This document shows, one piece after another, positions 23,041 to 34,841 of a stretch of DNA of 64,000 nt (its first letter is position 1; each line of letters begins with the position of its first letter). A program made the position numbers and the translations under genes. Source of the stretch: Tamarix chinensis (lineage: Eukaryota; Streptophyta; Magnoliopsida; Caryophyllales; Tamaricaceae). The notes beneath the pieces were generated by a model that was given only the letters and a program-made list of their open reading frames with translations, did no database searches and had not been told where the DNA came from. The stretch is taken from positions 5,105,361-5,169,360 of the forward strand of contig CM060172.1 in NCBI GenBank assembly GCA_030549775.1, in the 5' to 3' direction.

Positions 23041-23657
23041 CACACTACCTTGTATCTATACTATATATTTCTGGTATTGTTATATTATTAGTTGGATATG
23101 CATCCTTTCACCAATTTACCTTGCATCAGGCATGGGGTAAGTAATGATCACAACTCTCTCATAGTTAATGTGGAGGTAACATTCCTTGATTTCACTTTTA
23201 CAAACACTTCTGCATTGTCTTCAAAATAAAATCTTATGATTCAAATTTTGCGGGTGTTAAAAGTTGTTATCAAATTCTATAGTTTTAAATCTTGATGTTG
23301 CTTTAAAAAAACAAATTTTGTCAATTTTGTTCAAAATCTTAGTATCTGGTTTAGTATAAGAGTGAGCGTTGGTTTGGGATGGTAGTTGGCCTTAAATTTT
23401 TATAATAGGAATAACTTCTAGCCTTATGTGGAATGTTCTACCTCCATGTGTACTACCTGCATAGTTATTAGTTTGCCTTTTCTAACTCTATTTAGTATTT
23501 TAGGACTTTTATGGATACAAACAAGCATCTCAAGTGCTTTACGGAGATAGTTTGGGACTACTTAGGGAGGCAAAATCACCACAAAGAGGCTCCACAACCA
23601 AAGGATTAGCTTCACAGACTTGATCTTCATCATCCATTAGTCTTTTAGGGTTAGGAT
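23041..23657 (+). pseudogene. Gypsy 5' internal scrap with gag start (plus)
   Basis: About 470 bp of leader-like sequence precedes an ATG at 23,511. This opens MDTNKHLKCFTEIVWDYLG...HHKEAPQPKD, then LHRLDLHHP in the next segment. It parallels the gag start at 54,401 (MATNRRYKNIEAFMETI... and GHHHPSIFQG). The frame ends at the LTR inserted at 23,658. No PBS is recognisable at its left side, where it abuts an LTR of opposite orientation. Confidence 0.5.
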
Positions 23658-25069
23658 TGTAACACCCCCAATTTTTACTATCCAAAATTTTTTTTTAAAA
23701 TAATATAGAAGCGGAAAATACTAAACACTTCTAGAAAACACGATGCTACTACTGTACCTAACATAGGAGAGATGTTAGCCACCCATCCCATATTAGATAC
23801 AATACTAGAACCAAACTAACTGACTTAAATTACATAAATATACAAAAGATCATTTACAACATAGGACCTTAACGATCCCCGACATAGTCAAATATAGGGA
23901 GAATGATAAGCTAAGAATACATGGTTATATTAGTAGAAACGTTTTTAGGGTATGGCCCCAAAACCATGGTCTATCACGAACCCCACAAAAACCTCTAGAT
24001 AACCACGTTCTTAAGTCCCGAACCCAAGTTGAGATAGGCCCACTACTGGTCACCCCCAAGAACTTGCACATATCCCTCTACTTTTGTGAATGTGCAAGTG
24101 ACCAAGCAAAATTGGAATATTAGTAACCATTACTGGCAAGGAAGGAGAAAACAAAAATAGGGGTGGTGGGGGATGAATGAGAAGAGGAGGGAGGTAGGAC
24201 TTAGCTGTGTGATTGGGTAAGTGGGAGTGGGAGAGAAAGGGAAAGCAAGATAGGGTGGTGTAGGGTCGACTGGCTAGAAGGCAGTGTTGTAAGGCAAACT
24301 GGCGTAGGTAGGGGGAGGATTTGTAGGGGCTAGAAAGGGAAGGAAAGGAACCAATGAGGGAGGTAACATAGGGGTGGTGAAGTCGAGAGAGGGAAGATAG
24401 AAACATGGGTGTGTAGGGGTGTATGTATGCTGCGCATAGGGAGAGAAGAAGGAGGTAAGGACACGTTTGGCAATGGTCACAATTAGGGAAAGGAGGAGAA
24501 GAAAGGAGGTTGGGCAAGGCCACAAGGGAAATAGAAGGAGGGGAAAAGGGAAACCTACACATGAAGAAGAAGAAGAAGAAGAAGAAGAAGAAGAAGAAGA
24601 AGAATAAAGATAGAAAAGAAGGCTGGGCCAATGTAAGAGAAGGAATAGGAAGGGGTTGGCCTAAGAGGAGAAAAGAAAAATAAAAGATAGGGAAAAGGAA
24701 AAGGAAGAAAAAAGGGAAAGGGATAAAGGAAAAGAAGGAGAACAAAAAGAAAATGAAAATATAAATAGGGTTAGAATTAAAAATTAGATTAAATTTAGGT
24801 TATTAGGATAATATAATATTAATTTATCCAATAATTAGGTTATGAAATTTAGCAAAACAAATTTAGTAAAAAGTTTGGGTTTGGGGTTTATTTAAAGAAA
24901 AAGGGTAAGATAAAATAATTAAAATAATTATATTAAGTAATTAAATAATTTATCTAGGTTTGTAATTCAAAGGTTGATGAAAATAATTAAACCAATAATT
25001 AAAGAATAAAATTTTTGGATAAAAGGTTAAACATTCTAATTTAAGGTTATAAAAATTTGGGGTATTACA
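23658..25069 (-). mobile_element. LTR of the 43-54 kb subfamily (minus), 1412 bp
   Basis: Begins TGTAACACCCCC and ends GGGGTATTACA, followed by a polypurine-tract-like CACTACTCTCTTAAAACA. It is therefore the 3' LTR of a minus-strand element whose internal part follows. Its first 370 bp ('accgtacctaacat..', 'gatccccgacatagtcaaatat') align with 31,545-31,920 and, inverted, with 53,650-54,018. The rest is a G/A-rich U3 with (GAA)n. Confidence 0.75.
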
Positions 25070-26354
25070 TCACTACTCTCTTAAAACAAATTTTGTCCCC
25101 GAAGTTTATGCCTCACTACTAGGAATACGTACAAGGGAACTTATGGTACTTGAGGGGTAACTACCCCCTTAAGGGAAACCCTAACTACCTATAAAGTGGC
25201 CATGGAAACAAACAACACATGCTAGAAAATGGTTTAAAATGACTAAGAACAAACTGATGGAATACTAGAAGGATATGCATTCGGATCAAGTACTTGCTCA
25301 TCTGCTCCTGATGGATTGGCCAAGCATATCACTTCAAGCATCAAGTCTTACTGAACTGGATGTTTCTGGGACCACTGCACTCCTCCACGGGGTGTGATAT
25401 AGCACACAAGGCTCCTATCCCCAAGCTAACCATAATTATAGCACTAAATTAACCTCCCCATGCAAGTCTCGCTTGGGTGATCTCGTTTACAACTACGACA
25501 TTAGTAGTGCCAGATCGATCTTTGACTAGCTTTTCTATGGGAGGCACTCTAACCAGTCTTGTGTCAAACCCTAATCTGATGTCAAATACTTAAAACTCTA
25601 ACACTCCAGTGCTGACTTTTTCCTCTAAAGTTTGGCACTTCGTTCTTTCTCTTACTTAGGATGGAAGTATGCTCCTAGAACAAAGCATTTACAACGCACA
25701 CCCACTCATACAACGTAGCCAAGTCATAAAAAATAGTTCCACCCATCATCTTCTAGATACTAAAGTGGAGTCTTTACTCAAACTGGAAGACCATAGTAAC
25801 CTCGCTAGCTACTATGCCCGGAGCAAACCTTAGCAATTCCGTAAATCGTGCAGTACTCTTGTATCGTCAAGCTCCCTAGAGGCAACTACATAAACTCCTT
25901 GAGTTTGTCCCTTTTGAGGCTCTCAATGTAGAAACACTTATGAAGCATATTCTTAAACTCTTCCAAGAACATCGATTGTCCTTCTCTAGAGTGAAAGCCT
26001 TCCAATCAAGCGTCTACTGGTCCTTAAAGGAAGTATGTAACTATTCTGGCCTTTCATGCTTCTAGGTAATTGATTACCTTGAATTTCCTATGAAAATATT
26101 GTACCAAACCTTTTAGGACAACAGGGTTTTCCTTTCCATCTTTGGTTGATGGCTGATCACAAAAGACTCTATAGAGCCAATACTCTATGATGCCCGCCAA
26201 TGGGTGATATGGAGATGTTAGCAGTTGAGGTTGAGATATAGGAGGACGCAAAACAAACTCCATGAAAGTCTAGAATTCTCTCTCCAAATTGCCAACGCAT
26301 CCATTAAGGGCCATGTCGGGCTAGCTACAAAACAAAAGCATGTAAGGAAGATAT
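25070..26354 (-). pseudogene. Internally deleted gypsy remnant (PPT-adjacent sequence and gag)
   Basis: Minus-strand internal sequence attached to the LTR at 23,658-25,069. The far end encodes a gag start (MALNGCVGNLERE near 26,310, then MEFVLRPPISQPQL at 26,263) and pieces such as DWKAFTLEKDN and LKRDKLKEF near 25,900-26,020. No RT or integrase pattern is seen, so pol has been deleted. It abuts a plus-oriented LTR at 26,355 without its own 5' LTR. Confidence 0.5.
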
Positions 26355-26895
26355 TGTAATATCTTCAATTTTATAAGAGCGAAGGAAAAAATAATAAGAT
26401 ATTTAGTAAATCTAAAATATATTTGCACCTTATAATAAAAATAATAATGCTTATTATGAGAAAAAAATGAGACACATAAATTATTATTTAGAAGATATTT
26501 TAATTAGCTAACCTAAAATGAATTAAAGATAAATTATGGTAATTTTTAAATTAATGTTAATTATTTTAATTATTTTCTTTATTACCCATAAATCCCTAAA
26601 AATCCAAAACACTCTACCATCTCTCTTTTATTTTTCCTTTTTATTTCCTTTTTTCTTTTCCTTTTTCCCTCCCTTTTCTTTACTATCCTTTTTCTTTCTT
26701 TATTTATTTTCCTTTTTCCTCCTTTCCCTGCCATCTAGGTTGCGACCCAGCAAACCCAGCGACATACACAGGCCCCCTCTCCTACAACTCTTCCCCCTAC
26801 ACCTACCTCTACCACCCTCCCTTGCCACCATCAACCTCTAGTGGCTTACCCCTTTGTCCTCTTCCTTCCCTTGTCCCTATCTCAATCTTATAGGC

Positions 26896-26903
26896 TATAA
26901 AAA
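26896..26903 (+). promoter_or_regulatory. TATA box candidate in LTR C
   Basis: TATAAAAA in 'taggctataaaaaaaaccc', after the CT-rich U3 block, at a place comparable to the TATA boxes at 43,743 and 44,913. Confidence 0.4.
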
Positions 26904-27495
26904 AAACCCATACTTTCCTTCTCCGCTATTTTCTACCTTAAAACCTCCACCTTGCCTTCATATGCCATCACCACCACCCCACCCCAGCTCTGCTCCTTCC
27001 CATTCCCTGTAACTCCCTACATCAACTGAGCCCTTTACTTCCCCTCCTTTCCCTTCCCTTCCTCTCCATGAGTCTGCAAAGCATGTAGCTCAAGCTACCC
27101 TTTACACCACCCTGTGCCACCAATACTGCCTCACACTACCGCCACCACGGGCCTTTCCTTCCTCCCTACCCCTCCTCCTTCCTTCCTTTTAGGCAAGCCA
27201 CTATGAGCACCACCACCACCATTTCCACTAAACTGCCACCTCTCCCCACTAACCACCCATGCCAGCACCTCCACCACCCTATAAAACCCATGCCATCGCC
27301 ACACCACTCTCACTCTTCTTATCTATTCAGGTCACATGTCTCCCCTTCCTTACATACTTTTAAGCCTTTTACCTTATTACGTACTAATATTACCATTATC
27401 ATTATTATCATTATTATTTTGATTAAGAAAATAGGGAAAAAAAGGAAAAGGGTAAAAAAGGAGTAAATTAGCAAAGTTAGGTGTTCTCATTTTAG

Positions 27496-27562
27496 GTACC
27501 GAATCGGTAATCACCAATGAAGAGGCATAGAATCTCACTGCTTCAAGACCGAAGTCATTTAG
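27496..27562 (+). other. Exon-like LTR block, 67 nt
   Basis: Bounded by TTCTCATTTTAG|GTACC and CATTTAG|GTAAGC. It contains CTTCAAGACCGAAGTC, matching GCTCCAAGACCGGAGTC in the block at 46,131-46,192. Acceptor- and donor-like dinucleotides are both intact. Confidence 0.55.
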
Positions 27563-29027
27563 GTAAGCATGCAGTTATAACTAGGATTGTGCTTATTTGG
27601 TTTGGTTGTAGAATAAGTGTATACTTGCATAAAATGTGTATACATATCTAATCTAAGATTATTGTGCAACTTAGCTTACAAGGCCCTAAGGTAATAGTAT
27701 ATGTAACCCTAACTGCTTGATTTTTATATGTGGTTATAAAGCTCTTTATGTCATGATGTATGTCTTGTGAGTTGTTTGAAAAATGGTATATTTAAGCCAA
27801 GAGGTCTTAGTTGGGGCTTGAGTGGCTAGGGAAAATGGAATAAAATAGTGAGGGATGGTATAAGGATAATTTTTAGCGGGAAATATTCTAAACATTCCTT
27901 GGGGAAAATGTGGAGTAATGAGAACGGTAATGATGAAAAAGGGGGTTAGGGTAAAAATTTACATCAGGAGAGTGGACCTTGCATGAGGGCAAGTCTGACC
28001 TAGTAAGACGTCATCTGAGGGTGACTAGGGGAAGGAGAGTGTGGAGAGAAGAGTTAGGGGTATGATGAGGGTGTTATGGGTAGTTAGTGGATATGGAGGA
28101 TTTTTTGGTACGTGGGAAGATAGGAAAGTACATACGGCAAAAATTAGGGTTTTAGGGGTTAGCCCTAAGGATAGATTATTATTATGGGAAGGAGTCAAGG
28201 GAGATAGGTTGTACCTCGGGGCTATAATAAGGGGTATACCATATGGAAGATGCGGGTCAAGTTAAATGGATGGTGGAATTGTGTAAGAGAGGGTACAAAA
28301 GAAAAAGGGTGATTAGGATTTTAGGAGTGACTATTTAGGAGGTTATTGGCACATGTAGGGGATGAGGGATTTGGGCTGTAAGAATTTGAAGTAGGGATGA
28401 GCATAGTAACTTATACTAGGTCGTGGGCACTTAGGGATAAATAAGAAGTGGAGGTGAGATTAGAACCATGTAGGCTAAAATTAGGGTTTTGAGAGGGTAA
28501 CTGAAATACCCTGAAAAATTCTAATTTTTAAAATTATAGTTAAATAAGTTTTTATTATGAAAATTAATTAAATAAATTATTTTTATTAAAATAAAAGGGA
28601 ATTAATTAGGGTTATTCTTGAAAAAATTTTAAGTATTTTTATTAGAAAATTTTGGGCATTTTAACTAATTAAGGATATTAGTTTGGAAATTAATTAAATA
28701 AACTATTTTATTTAAAATAAGAGGGAATAAATAGATCCAAAGTAATAGGAATTTTATAAATAATTTAATTCGAGAAAATAAGAGTGATTTTTTAATTAAA
28801 ATGGAATTTATGAAAAACCTTTCAAAAACCCCAAATTAGCCTAAAAAGGGATTTAAATATTATTTTTTTTAAATATCCCAAATATCCTAATTAATTTAAT
28901 TAACACAACCCTCATATTTTTAATTTTCCCCTTTTCCTTTTTCCTTTTCTTTCTTTCTTTTCCTTCCTTTTTCTTTTCTATTCTTTTCTTTTCTTTCTTT
29001 TTCTTCTCTTTTTCTACATTTTCCCCC

Positions 29028-29056
29028 GATTGGGCCTGCCTACCTGCGGCCCAATC
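29028..29056. promoter_or_regulatory. Inverted GATTGGGCC / GGCCCAATC pair in solo LTR
   Basis: Perfect 9-bp arms separated by 11 bp. The arms contain TGGGCC (plant site II/TCP-type motif) and CCAAT in reverse. The same pair with a different 6-bp spacer is at 44,321-44,344. Confidence 0.5.
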
Positions 29057-29092
29057 CTTCTTTTCCTTTCTTCCTCTTTTGGCACAGCCCAG

Positions 29093-29108
29093 GAGTGGAA
29101 CGCCACTC
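29093..29108. promoter_or_regulatory. GAGTGG-AACG-CCACTC hairpin
   Basis: A perfect 6-bp inverted repeat around AACG, at the position of the GTGAAACGC/GCGTTTCAC inverted repeat of the larger relative (44,399-44,417). Confidence 0.4.
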
Positions 29109-29849
29109 TTCATTCCTTTTTCCACCGAAACGCCACATTTTGTTAAAAAAAAAATTAACCAGTGTCACCTGCCGGTTCTCCCCTTCTTTTTCCTTTCTTT
29201 CTTTTTCCCCAGACTGCAGGTCCACGCAGCCCCCTTTCTTCTTTTTTTCTTCTTCCAAGAAATTTTGATTTTACACTCTGATCTCTATATTATGATTGAT
29301 TATAAACTTTTATGCGTACTCTGATTTCTATGTTATGATCTTTTTAATTTATTTTACGAACTCTCGGATTGAGTTTGAAAATAATCTTTTTAGCCTTAGC
29401 ACTTGGTACTGGAACGGTCGGAGTGAACCAATCTGGTACTAAATGTGGCGGTAACATCCCCAGAATTCACAAGTTTTCAATTTTAAATTCTTCCACTTTT
29501 GGAAAAAAAAATTAGTGAATTTTGGGGTGTTATAGTAACCCTAGAATGCTATAGTTATCATAAATGAGGGAAAAAGGGAGCGAGCTATGACTCATGTGCA
29601 ATAGGGTTCAAATGGTATGCGTGGGTTGGTGGCTAATTGTAGGGACCTAGGGGATCATTAGGAAAGGAGGATGCCTCATTTAGGTAATTAGGGTTTCCAT
29701 AAGGTCATGGTTGGTCGGGTAGGTAGTAGGTCAAGAGACTCATATGATTGATGTGTGGATGAAAATGTGATATCTAAATGATTAAGACACGAATAACACA
29801 CCAATCACTTAAAGGGGAAGATCCTTAAGACAAATCCATGTGTATCATA

Positions 29850-30310
29850 TGTACCGGTCCGCCGGTTATAATAGTAGTTAGGAGCGTTATGCCTTGGATT
29901 GTTTTACGCTTACTAATCTACCAGTTATAATAGTGATCAGGTGGGTTTTTCCTTAGATTTCCTAGTTACTGGCCCACCCATGAGACTAGTGGTGGTCCTG
30001 ATCTCAAATAATAAAACCTTTAGATGATGATAATATATGAAAAATGCACTAATTACTTACAATAGAACACCACATAAATGGGGACCATGCATAGGATATG
30101 CACCAATCCACCAATTATAATAGTGGTTAGGATCATTCTACCCTAGATTGTAATATATCTATCGGTCCACTAATTATAATAGCGGTTTAGAGTGTTGTTT
30201 CCTAGATCATATTATATTTACTGATCCATCGGTCATAATAGTGATCAGGAGCATGTTGACCTAGATTACAAAATGATTGGTCCACCAGTGAGAATAATGG
30301 GGTCCCCGAA
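29850..30310. repeat. LTR C minisatellite
   Basis: Five to six degenerate units of about 55-60 bp built on 'accggtccgccggttataatagt.gt.aggagc', homologous to the units at 47,152-47,285. The repeated phrase pairs a CCAC-type arm with a GTGG-type arm around TATAATA. Confidence 0.75.
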
Positions 30311-30944
30311 CCCACGTAGATATAATTCGAGGGATGTTTCAATGCTACACTAATTGCCTTAACCCTGATAGAGGCAAATGATCTATCATAATATGTTATG
30401 TGTATTATATCTATATCATGCATTGCTATTCTCTAACTTAAATACATTGTTACCTTACTTAGTACATAGTATAATAATCACCCCTTTATGGGTTCTACTT
30501 ATTCTCACGAGCAGTAGCTCCTCCTAAGTCTGTGCAGGTATATGATGGAGGACTTTGCTACATATGATGAATTGGTCGGGGTAGAGTGATGCCATGACAT
30601 TCTGAGGTCAGGGCTAGAGAGTGTGCATTTCGGACTTATTTTCCTACAAGTATCATTTTGAGCGAAACTAAGTTATGTATTTACAATACTTCCCCGTATT
30701 AACATTTGACTCTCTTATGTTCTATGTCCTTAGTATTTCTATATGTTAAAGTTGAACTCTTTTACGTTACAAAATATTTTTATTGTGATATTTTATTTGA
30801 GCGTATCCTATTAGCCTTATGGTTGGTATGAGGCTGCTAAGGGCCAGACTTATACTGATCATGGTGGTAATACCCCTTCTTTTGGAGTATCATATTTAGA
30901 AAGAAAACGAAAATTTTCAACTGTGATTTTCTGAGGGTGTAACA

Positions 30945-31209
30945 GATGGTATCTCACAAGCACATAGTACATCAACACATGCCACAGGCCACTTATTCCA
31001 CCAACATTAATACTCACAAGGCTAATCTGATTTTTAAAAATGCATGGGAAAAGAAAATGCCCTTTTCTGATTAAAACATTTAGGGTTGTGTGCATTGAGT
31101 CTTTAACCGAAACATGATTCTCAACAACAAAAATTCTTATACTAGTTTGTGGTTTCAACTCAAAAAATTGAAAACTAGAAAAGATTTTCAAAAATCATTA
31201 ACATTAACA
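30945..31209 (+). mobile_element. Gypsy leader scrap after LTR C
   Basis: Begins with TGGTATCTCACAAGC at 30,947, a degenerate initiator-Met PBS (TGGTATC intact). About 260 bp of uninformative leader follows before an opposite-facing LTR starts at 31,210. No coding sequence survives. Confidence 0.5.
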
Positions 31210-31544
31210 TGTAACACACCCAAAATTTATTACTAAAAATTTTTGTTTTTAAAAAGTTACCTGCAGAAGCTAAGAGAGTAAATTTCAGGGTGCAACCACC
31301 AAAATTGATACTAGACCGATTTCCATTACCATTGTGTTACTAAGTGACAATGCTAAAATATTACTTCACTAAAATTTAAGAATATAATTATAAAGCTAAA
31401 TAACAAAATACTTAAAGAGATTAATGAATATTCCAAATAAAACTCACTATCAGTGATTACAAAAATGTCAGTGAAAGGAAATACACGGGGATAATAAGAA
31501 GTATAGAAACTTTTGGTTTAACTCACTGAATAGAACCCCAAATA
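31210..31544 (-). mobile_element. LTR terminal fragment (minus)
   Basis: Starts TGTAACACACCC and carries the 'ccaccaaaattgatactagaccg' block resembling the LTR at 21,544. Cut at 31,545 by another LTR. Confidence 0.6.
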
Positions 31545-33075
31545 TGTAACACCCCCATTTTTCACTATCAAAAACGTCTGAGAAAAATGATGTAGAATCA
31601 AAAAGTACTATTCACACTTAAGAAAATAGGATGTTACCACTGTACCTAACATGAGGTAGACATATGTAGCTAATCTCATATTAGATGTAAAAGTAAACCA
31701 AAACATCCAATTTAAAATTGAGTGTGCAAACTTAAATTACAAAAATATTTAAAAGATCGTTTACTTAAAGGACCTCGATGGTCCTCGACTAAGTCAAATA
31801 CAAGAAGACAAATAAGTTAAGAATAAAGGGGCATATTAAAATGAGATTAGGGTGTGAACGCAAAACCATGGTCCATACCGAACCTCACAAAATCCTCCAA
31901 ATGTCCACACTCTTAAACCTCAAACCAATCGATCGGTCTGGCCCAACCAATCAATCAGTTGCACCAACCAGTAAATCGGTTTGACTCAACCAAACCTTAC
32001 TTTTTATCAAACTAGTCAATCAGTTTGAATAAACCTGTCAATTAGTTCTACCCAACCAATCAATGGGTTTTAGTAGAGAGCAATACCAAGGTCTTTGCAA
32101 GCTCACTAGCCGGTGGGTTAGGCCAGCAGTCAACTATTCTAAGAACCAATCGATCGGTTTACCCTATAAAAACACCAAACAATATTTTTCATGTAGATAA
32201 AGCTTATAAATATTTATTATACCATATTGGAATATGTTCTAAGATCATATAACACATTTCTAGCTTAATTTAATTATGCATCTCAACATTAGTCATCCTG
32301 ACCCATGTTTTCTCAAGATTCATACTTTTCACTCAAAATTCCCAATATAACCATTCAAATTAGTTTTGTAAGCTATATACATTCATGCCAACATATAATG
32401 TCAACTTAAAGAGTTAAATATCATGCAAGATTACTCATAACCCATTTTAGAAGCAAGAATAACTTACCAGATGCAGGTAAAACTTTCCTTAAACAAGAAA
32501 TCTCAACCTGTGAAATCCTCAACTTTTTAAAGCTTAAAACAACAAGTTTTAACTCAAAACTTTGTGCATAAATTTTATAAATTTGAACTTGAAATAGAAA
32601 GGAAATGATGAACATACCACACTCAAAGGAAAAATAAAGGGTACTAAACTAAACCACTCAACCTTTTTTCCTAAATCTAACTCTTTCTTGCTTAATAATT
32701 AAAATAAGAGGGAGCTAGAGAAAGGATCAAAAGATTGAAAGAAATTTGATTTTAAGGTTTGTAGTGTAGAGGTAGAAGGTGATAACTAGAGTGTTAGGTT
32801 TTTTTGGTGGCTGAAAGAAAGGTGAATAAAGGGGGTGATTAGGATTACTTATAGAAAACCAATCAACACGAATCATAGTGCAGTCAGGAACAAATTAAAA
32901 ACCCTAATTCTTACTATTTAAATTTGAGTTAAATGGATGGATTTTATCTAAGATATACTGAACTATCCTACTAATCACAAATGGTGATTTTAAGGGAGTG
33001 TAGGTCAATTGGTCTAGAAATGTAATTCATAAGAGAGGTAATGGAAGGTCAAAGTGGAAGGAATCTTCCAGCTAA
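31545..33075 (-). mobile_element. LTR B-prime, truncated relative of the 43-54 kb LTR (minus)
   Basis: Starts TGTAACACCCCC. It is the reverse complement of the plus LTR at 42,992-54,018 without its insertions: 31,545-31,920 matches 53,650-54,018, 31,925-32,165 carries the same palindromic repeats, and 32,640-33,070 matches 43,530-43,930. Its intact 'ggaaaaaaggttgagtggttt' (minus) proves that the 43,934-47,996 solo LTR interrupted a contiguous sequence. Similarity ends near 33,075, before the expected LTR start, so it is truncated. Confidence 0.75.
31925..32165. repeat. Palindromic CGATCG-type minisatellite, minus LTR copy
   Basis: Short units (about 20-25 bp) variant of AACCAATCGATCGGTTTG and CCAACCAATCAATCAGTT repeat eight to ten times. 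Many are near-palindromes. Sister arrays lie at 43,137-43,265 and 48,195-48,470. Confidence 0.75.
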
Positions 33076-33724
33076 GCAGAATCTATTAACCCAACCAACA
33101 CCCATTTTCCTAATGTTTCCACTCGTCGTTTAGCTACCATCCACCCCCTTGAAACATCAACCTCTACCATTACCAGCCACTTATGCCTCCTAGGGTCGAC
33201 CACTAGCCCCATCTCCACCATACCACCACCTTGCCCTACCAACCATCACCACCCCAAATTCACACCTCTTTCCCCTCCTCATTGTCTTGATTTCATTTGG
33301 TTGAGGCACACAAGACCATGCCTTTACTCTAGGCTATGCACACTTCACATGCCCCAACCTATGCACCTCCTTCCCCGACATGTGCAACCTTGGTCTTTTC
33401 CTCACACTTCATTGTACCCTCTATAGTGCACCACGCATTTCATGAGTGTTCCACTTTTTTGTTTATCTTATTTTATTAACTTTACTAATCCTAATCGTTT
33501 AGTTTTATTTTTTTTACTTCTAGGAAATATTAGAGGAAGGGTGGTACGTCTTACATACTTAGATACCATAGAAGTTTTCTATAAGGATACACGTCATAGC
33601 CAAGACTTTATGTGTAATGTGTATATTTATATGTGATATTATGTTTGGAGTTATTACCTGGATAATTTTATTATGATAATGATGTTATATGTTGTATCGT
33701 ATGATGAAAAAGTGAGAAATTTGT
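33076..33724 (+). mobile_element. LTR fragment (plus) with exon-like block
   Basis: CT-rich, Pro/Thr-biased sequence typical of LTR U3/R here (to about 33,440), then an AT-rich run ending in a pyrimidine-tract acceptor. No terminus is preserved. The next LTR starts at 33,725. Confidence 0.45.
33534..33595 (+). other. Exon-like LTR block, 62 nt, donor lost
   Basis: Preceded by a long T-rich tract and ACTTCTAG. It ends TCTATAAG|GATAC, where the donor GT is GA. Length is exactly that of the copies at 46,131 and 63,123. Confidence 0.4.
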
Positions 33725-34841
33725 TGTGATACGCCAAATTTTTTGTAACCTTAATTTAGAATGTTTAGCCTTTTATCTAAAAATTTTAACCTTTATATAT
33801 TAATTTAATTAGCTTTGTTAACCTATGGCCTAAAAATATAGATAAATTATTTAATAAATTATTATAATTATTTTATCTTACCCCTTTATTTAAACCAACC
33901 CTAAACTGATAATTTTACCCGATCTATTTTTCTTAATTGGATACCTTAAATTTAGATAAATTAATATTAACCTAAAAACCTAATTTTAATTCTAACCCTA
34001 AATCTATTTTCTTCTTCCTTTGTCTTCTTTTCCTTTTTCCCTTTTTCTTTTTCTTCTCCTATATTTTTTCCTTCCCCAAGCCAACCCACTTTCCTTCTCC
34101 TTTATTTTCTTCCTTCCTACGCCCAACCCAATCTCCATTTCTTTTCTTTTTCTTTCCTAGCTAGCCCAATCCACTTACCACCCTTTCTTATTCTTCTTTC
34201 CTTTCCCAGCAGCCCATTCCTCCTCCTTTCCCCTTTTCTCCCTTTCATTTTCTTTCCCCGTACCCCAACAACCCAACCCACCTTCTTCTTCCTTCTTCTC
34301 CCTAGCCCATCTTGCCTCTTAAACATACACTTGCACCTTCTTCATTGTTAATGCAAATAGAATTCCCCTTATCATGCATGCCGGCATCCTCTTTTCCCTT
34401 TTCCAACCAAACCAGACCTGCACACCCCCTCCTCACATCCCTTTCCTCCCATTCCTTACTCCTACACCATCCCTCTACCCAACCTACACTCCAACCTTCA
34501 CCCTATGCCTCCCTATACCCTATTGCCTGCCTCCCTTCCTTTTTCCTGACCCAACAACCTACCTTCCTACACATTCTACCTTTGCCCTGTGCATCCACCT
34601 ACAACCACCTTCTCCCTTACAACTCTCACCTACCTCGTTCTCATGTATAATCCCTATTCCCCACCTCTTCTCCTCCATCATATTTTTCTTCTCTTCTTCC
34701 CTTTTCCCTCATGCTCTACCTCTATGTTTTTCCCTCGTAGACCCAACTCCCTACCTCCCAGCATCATCATCATGTGCAGCACTCACCTCCACCATCATCA
34801 ATCTTCTTCTTCAATTCTTCCCTCCTTCTTCCTCCTCTCCA
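33725..34841 (+). mobile_element. LTR start fragment E (plus)
   Basis: Starts TGTGATACGCC followed by 'aaattttttgtaacc', the plus-orientation LTR opening. AT-rich to about 34,010, then a strongly CT-rich U3. Long Ser/Pro/Leu-rich frames here (34,312-34,904) reflect base composition only. It is cut by the next LTR start at 34,842. Confidence 0.55.

Larger units (their letters stand above)
28502..29534 (+). mobile_element. Solo LTR, 1033 bp, with perfect TSD GTAAC
   Basis: Starts TGAAATACCC and ends GGGGTGTTATA, with GTAAC on both sides (28,497-28,501 and 29,535-29,539). It sits inside LTR C, whose similarity to the 44-48 kb LTR continues on each side. It is a short relative of the 43,934-47,996 LTR: shared features are the GATTGGGCC/GGCCCAATC pair, GAAACGCCAC motifs, 'gtccacgcagcccccttt' and the terminal 'ggtactaaatgtggcgg' block. 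The LTR beginning at 63,859 belongs to the same subfamily. Confidence 0.9.
26355..30944 (+). mobile_element. Long LTR C (plus), interrupted by a solo LTR
   Basis: Starts TGTAATATCTTC and ends GAGGGTGTAACA, followed by a degenerate PBS (30,947). Subtracting the inserted solo LTR and one duplication copy, it is about 3.55 kb. Contents in order are an AT-rich start, a CT-rich U3 (26,620-27,340), TATAAAAA at 26,896, ATT-rich sequence near 27,390, an exon-like block (27,496-27,562), the insertion, a minisatellite (29,850-30,310), hairpin remnants (30,450-30,520) and an acceptor-like TGTGCAG|GTATAT at 30,537. The 74-88-residue frames in it are chance. Confidence 0.7.
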
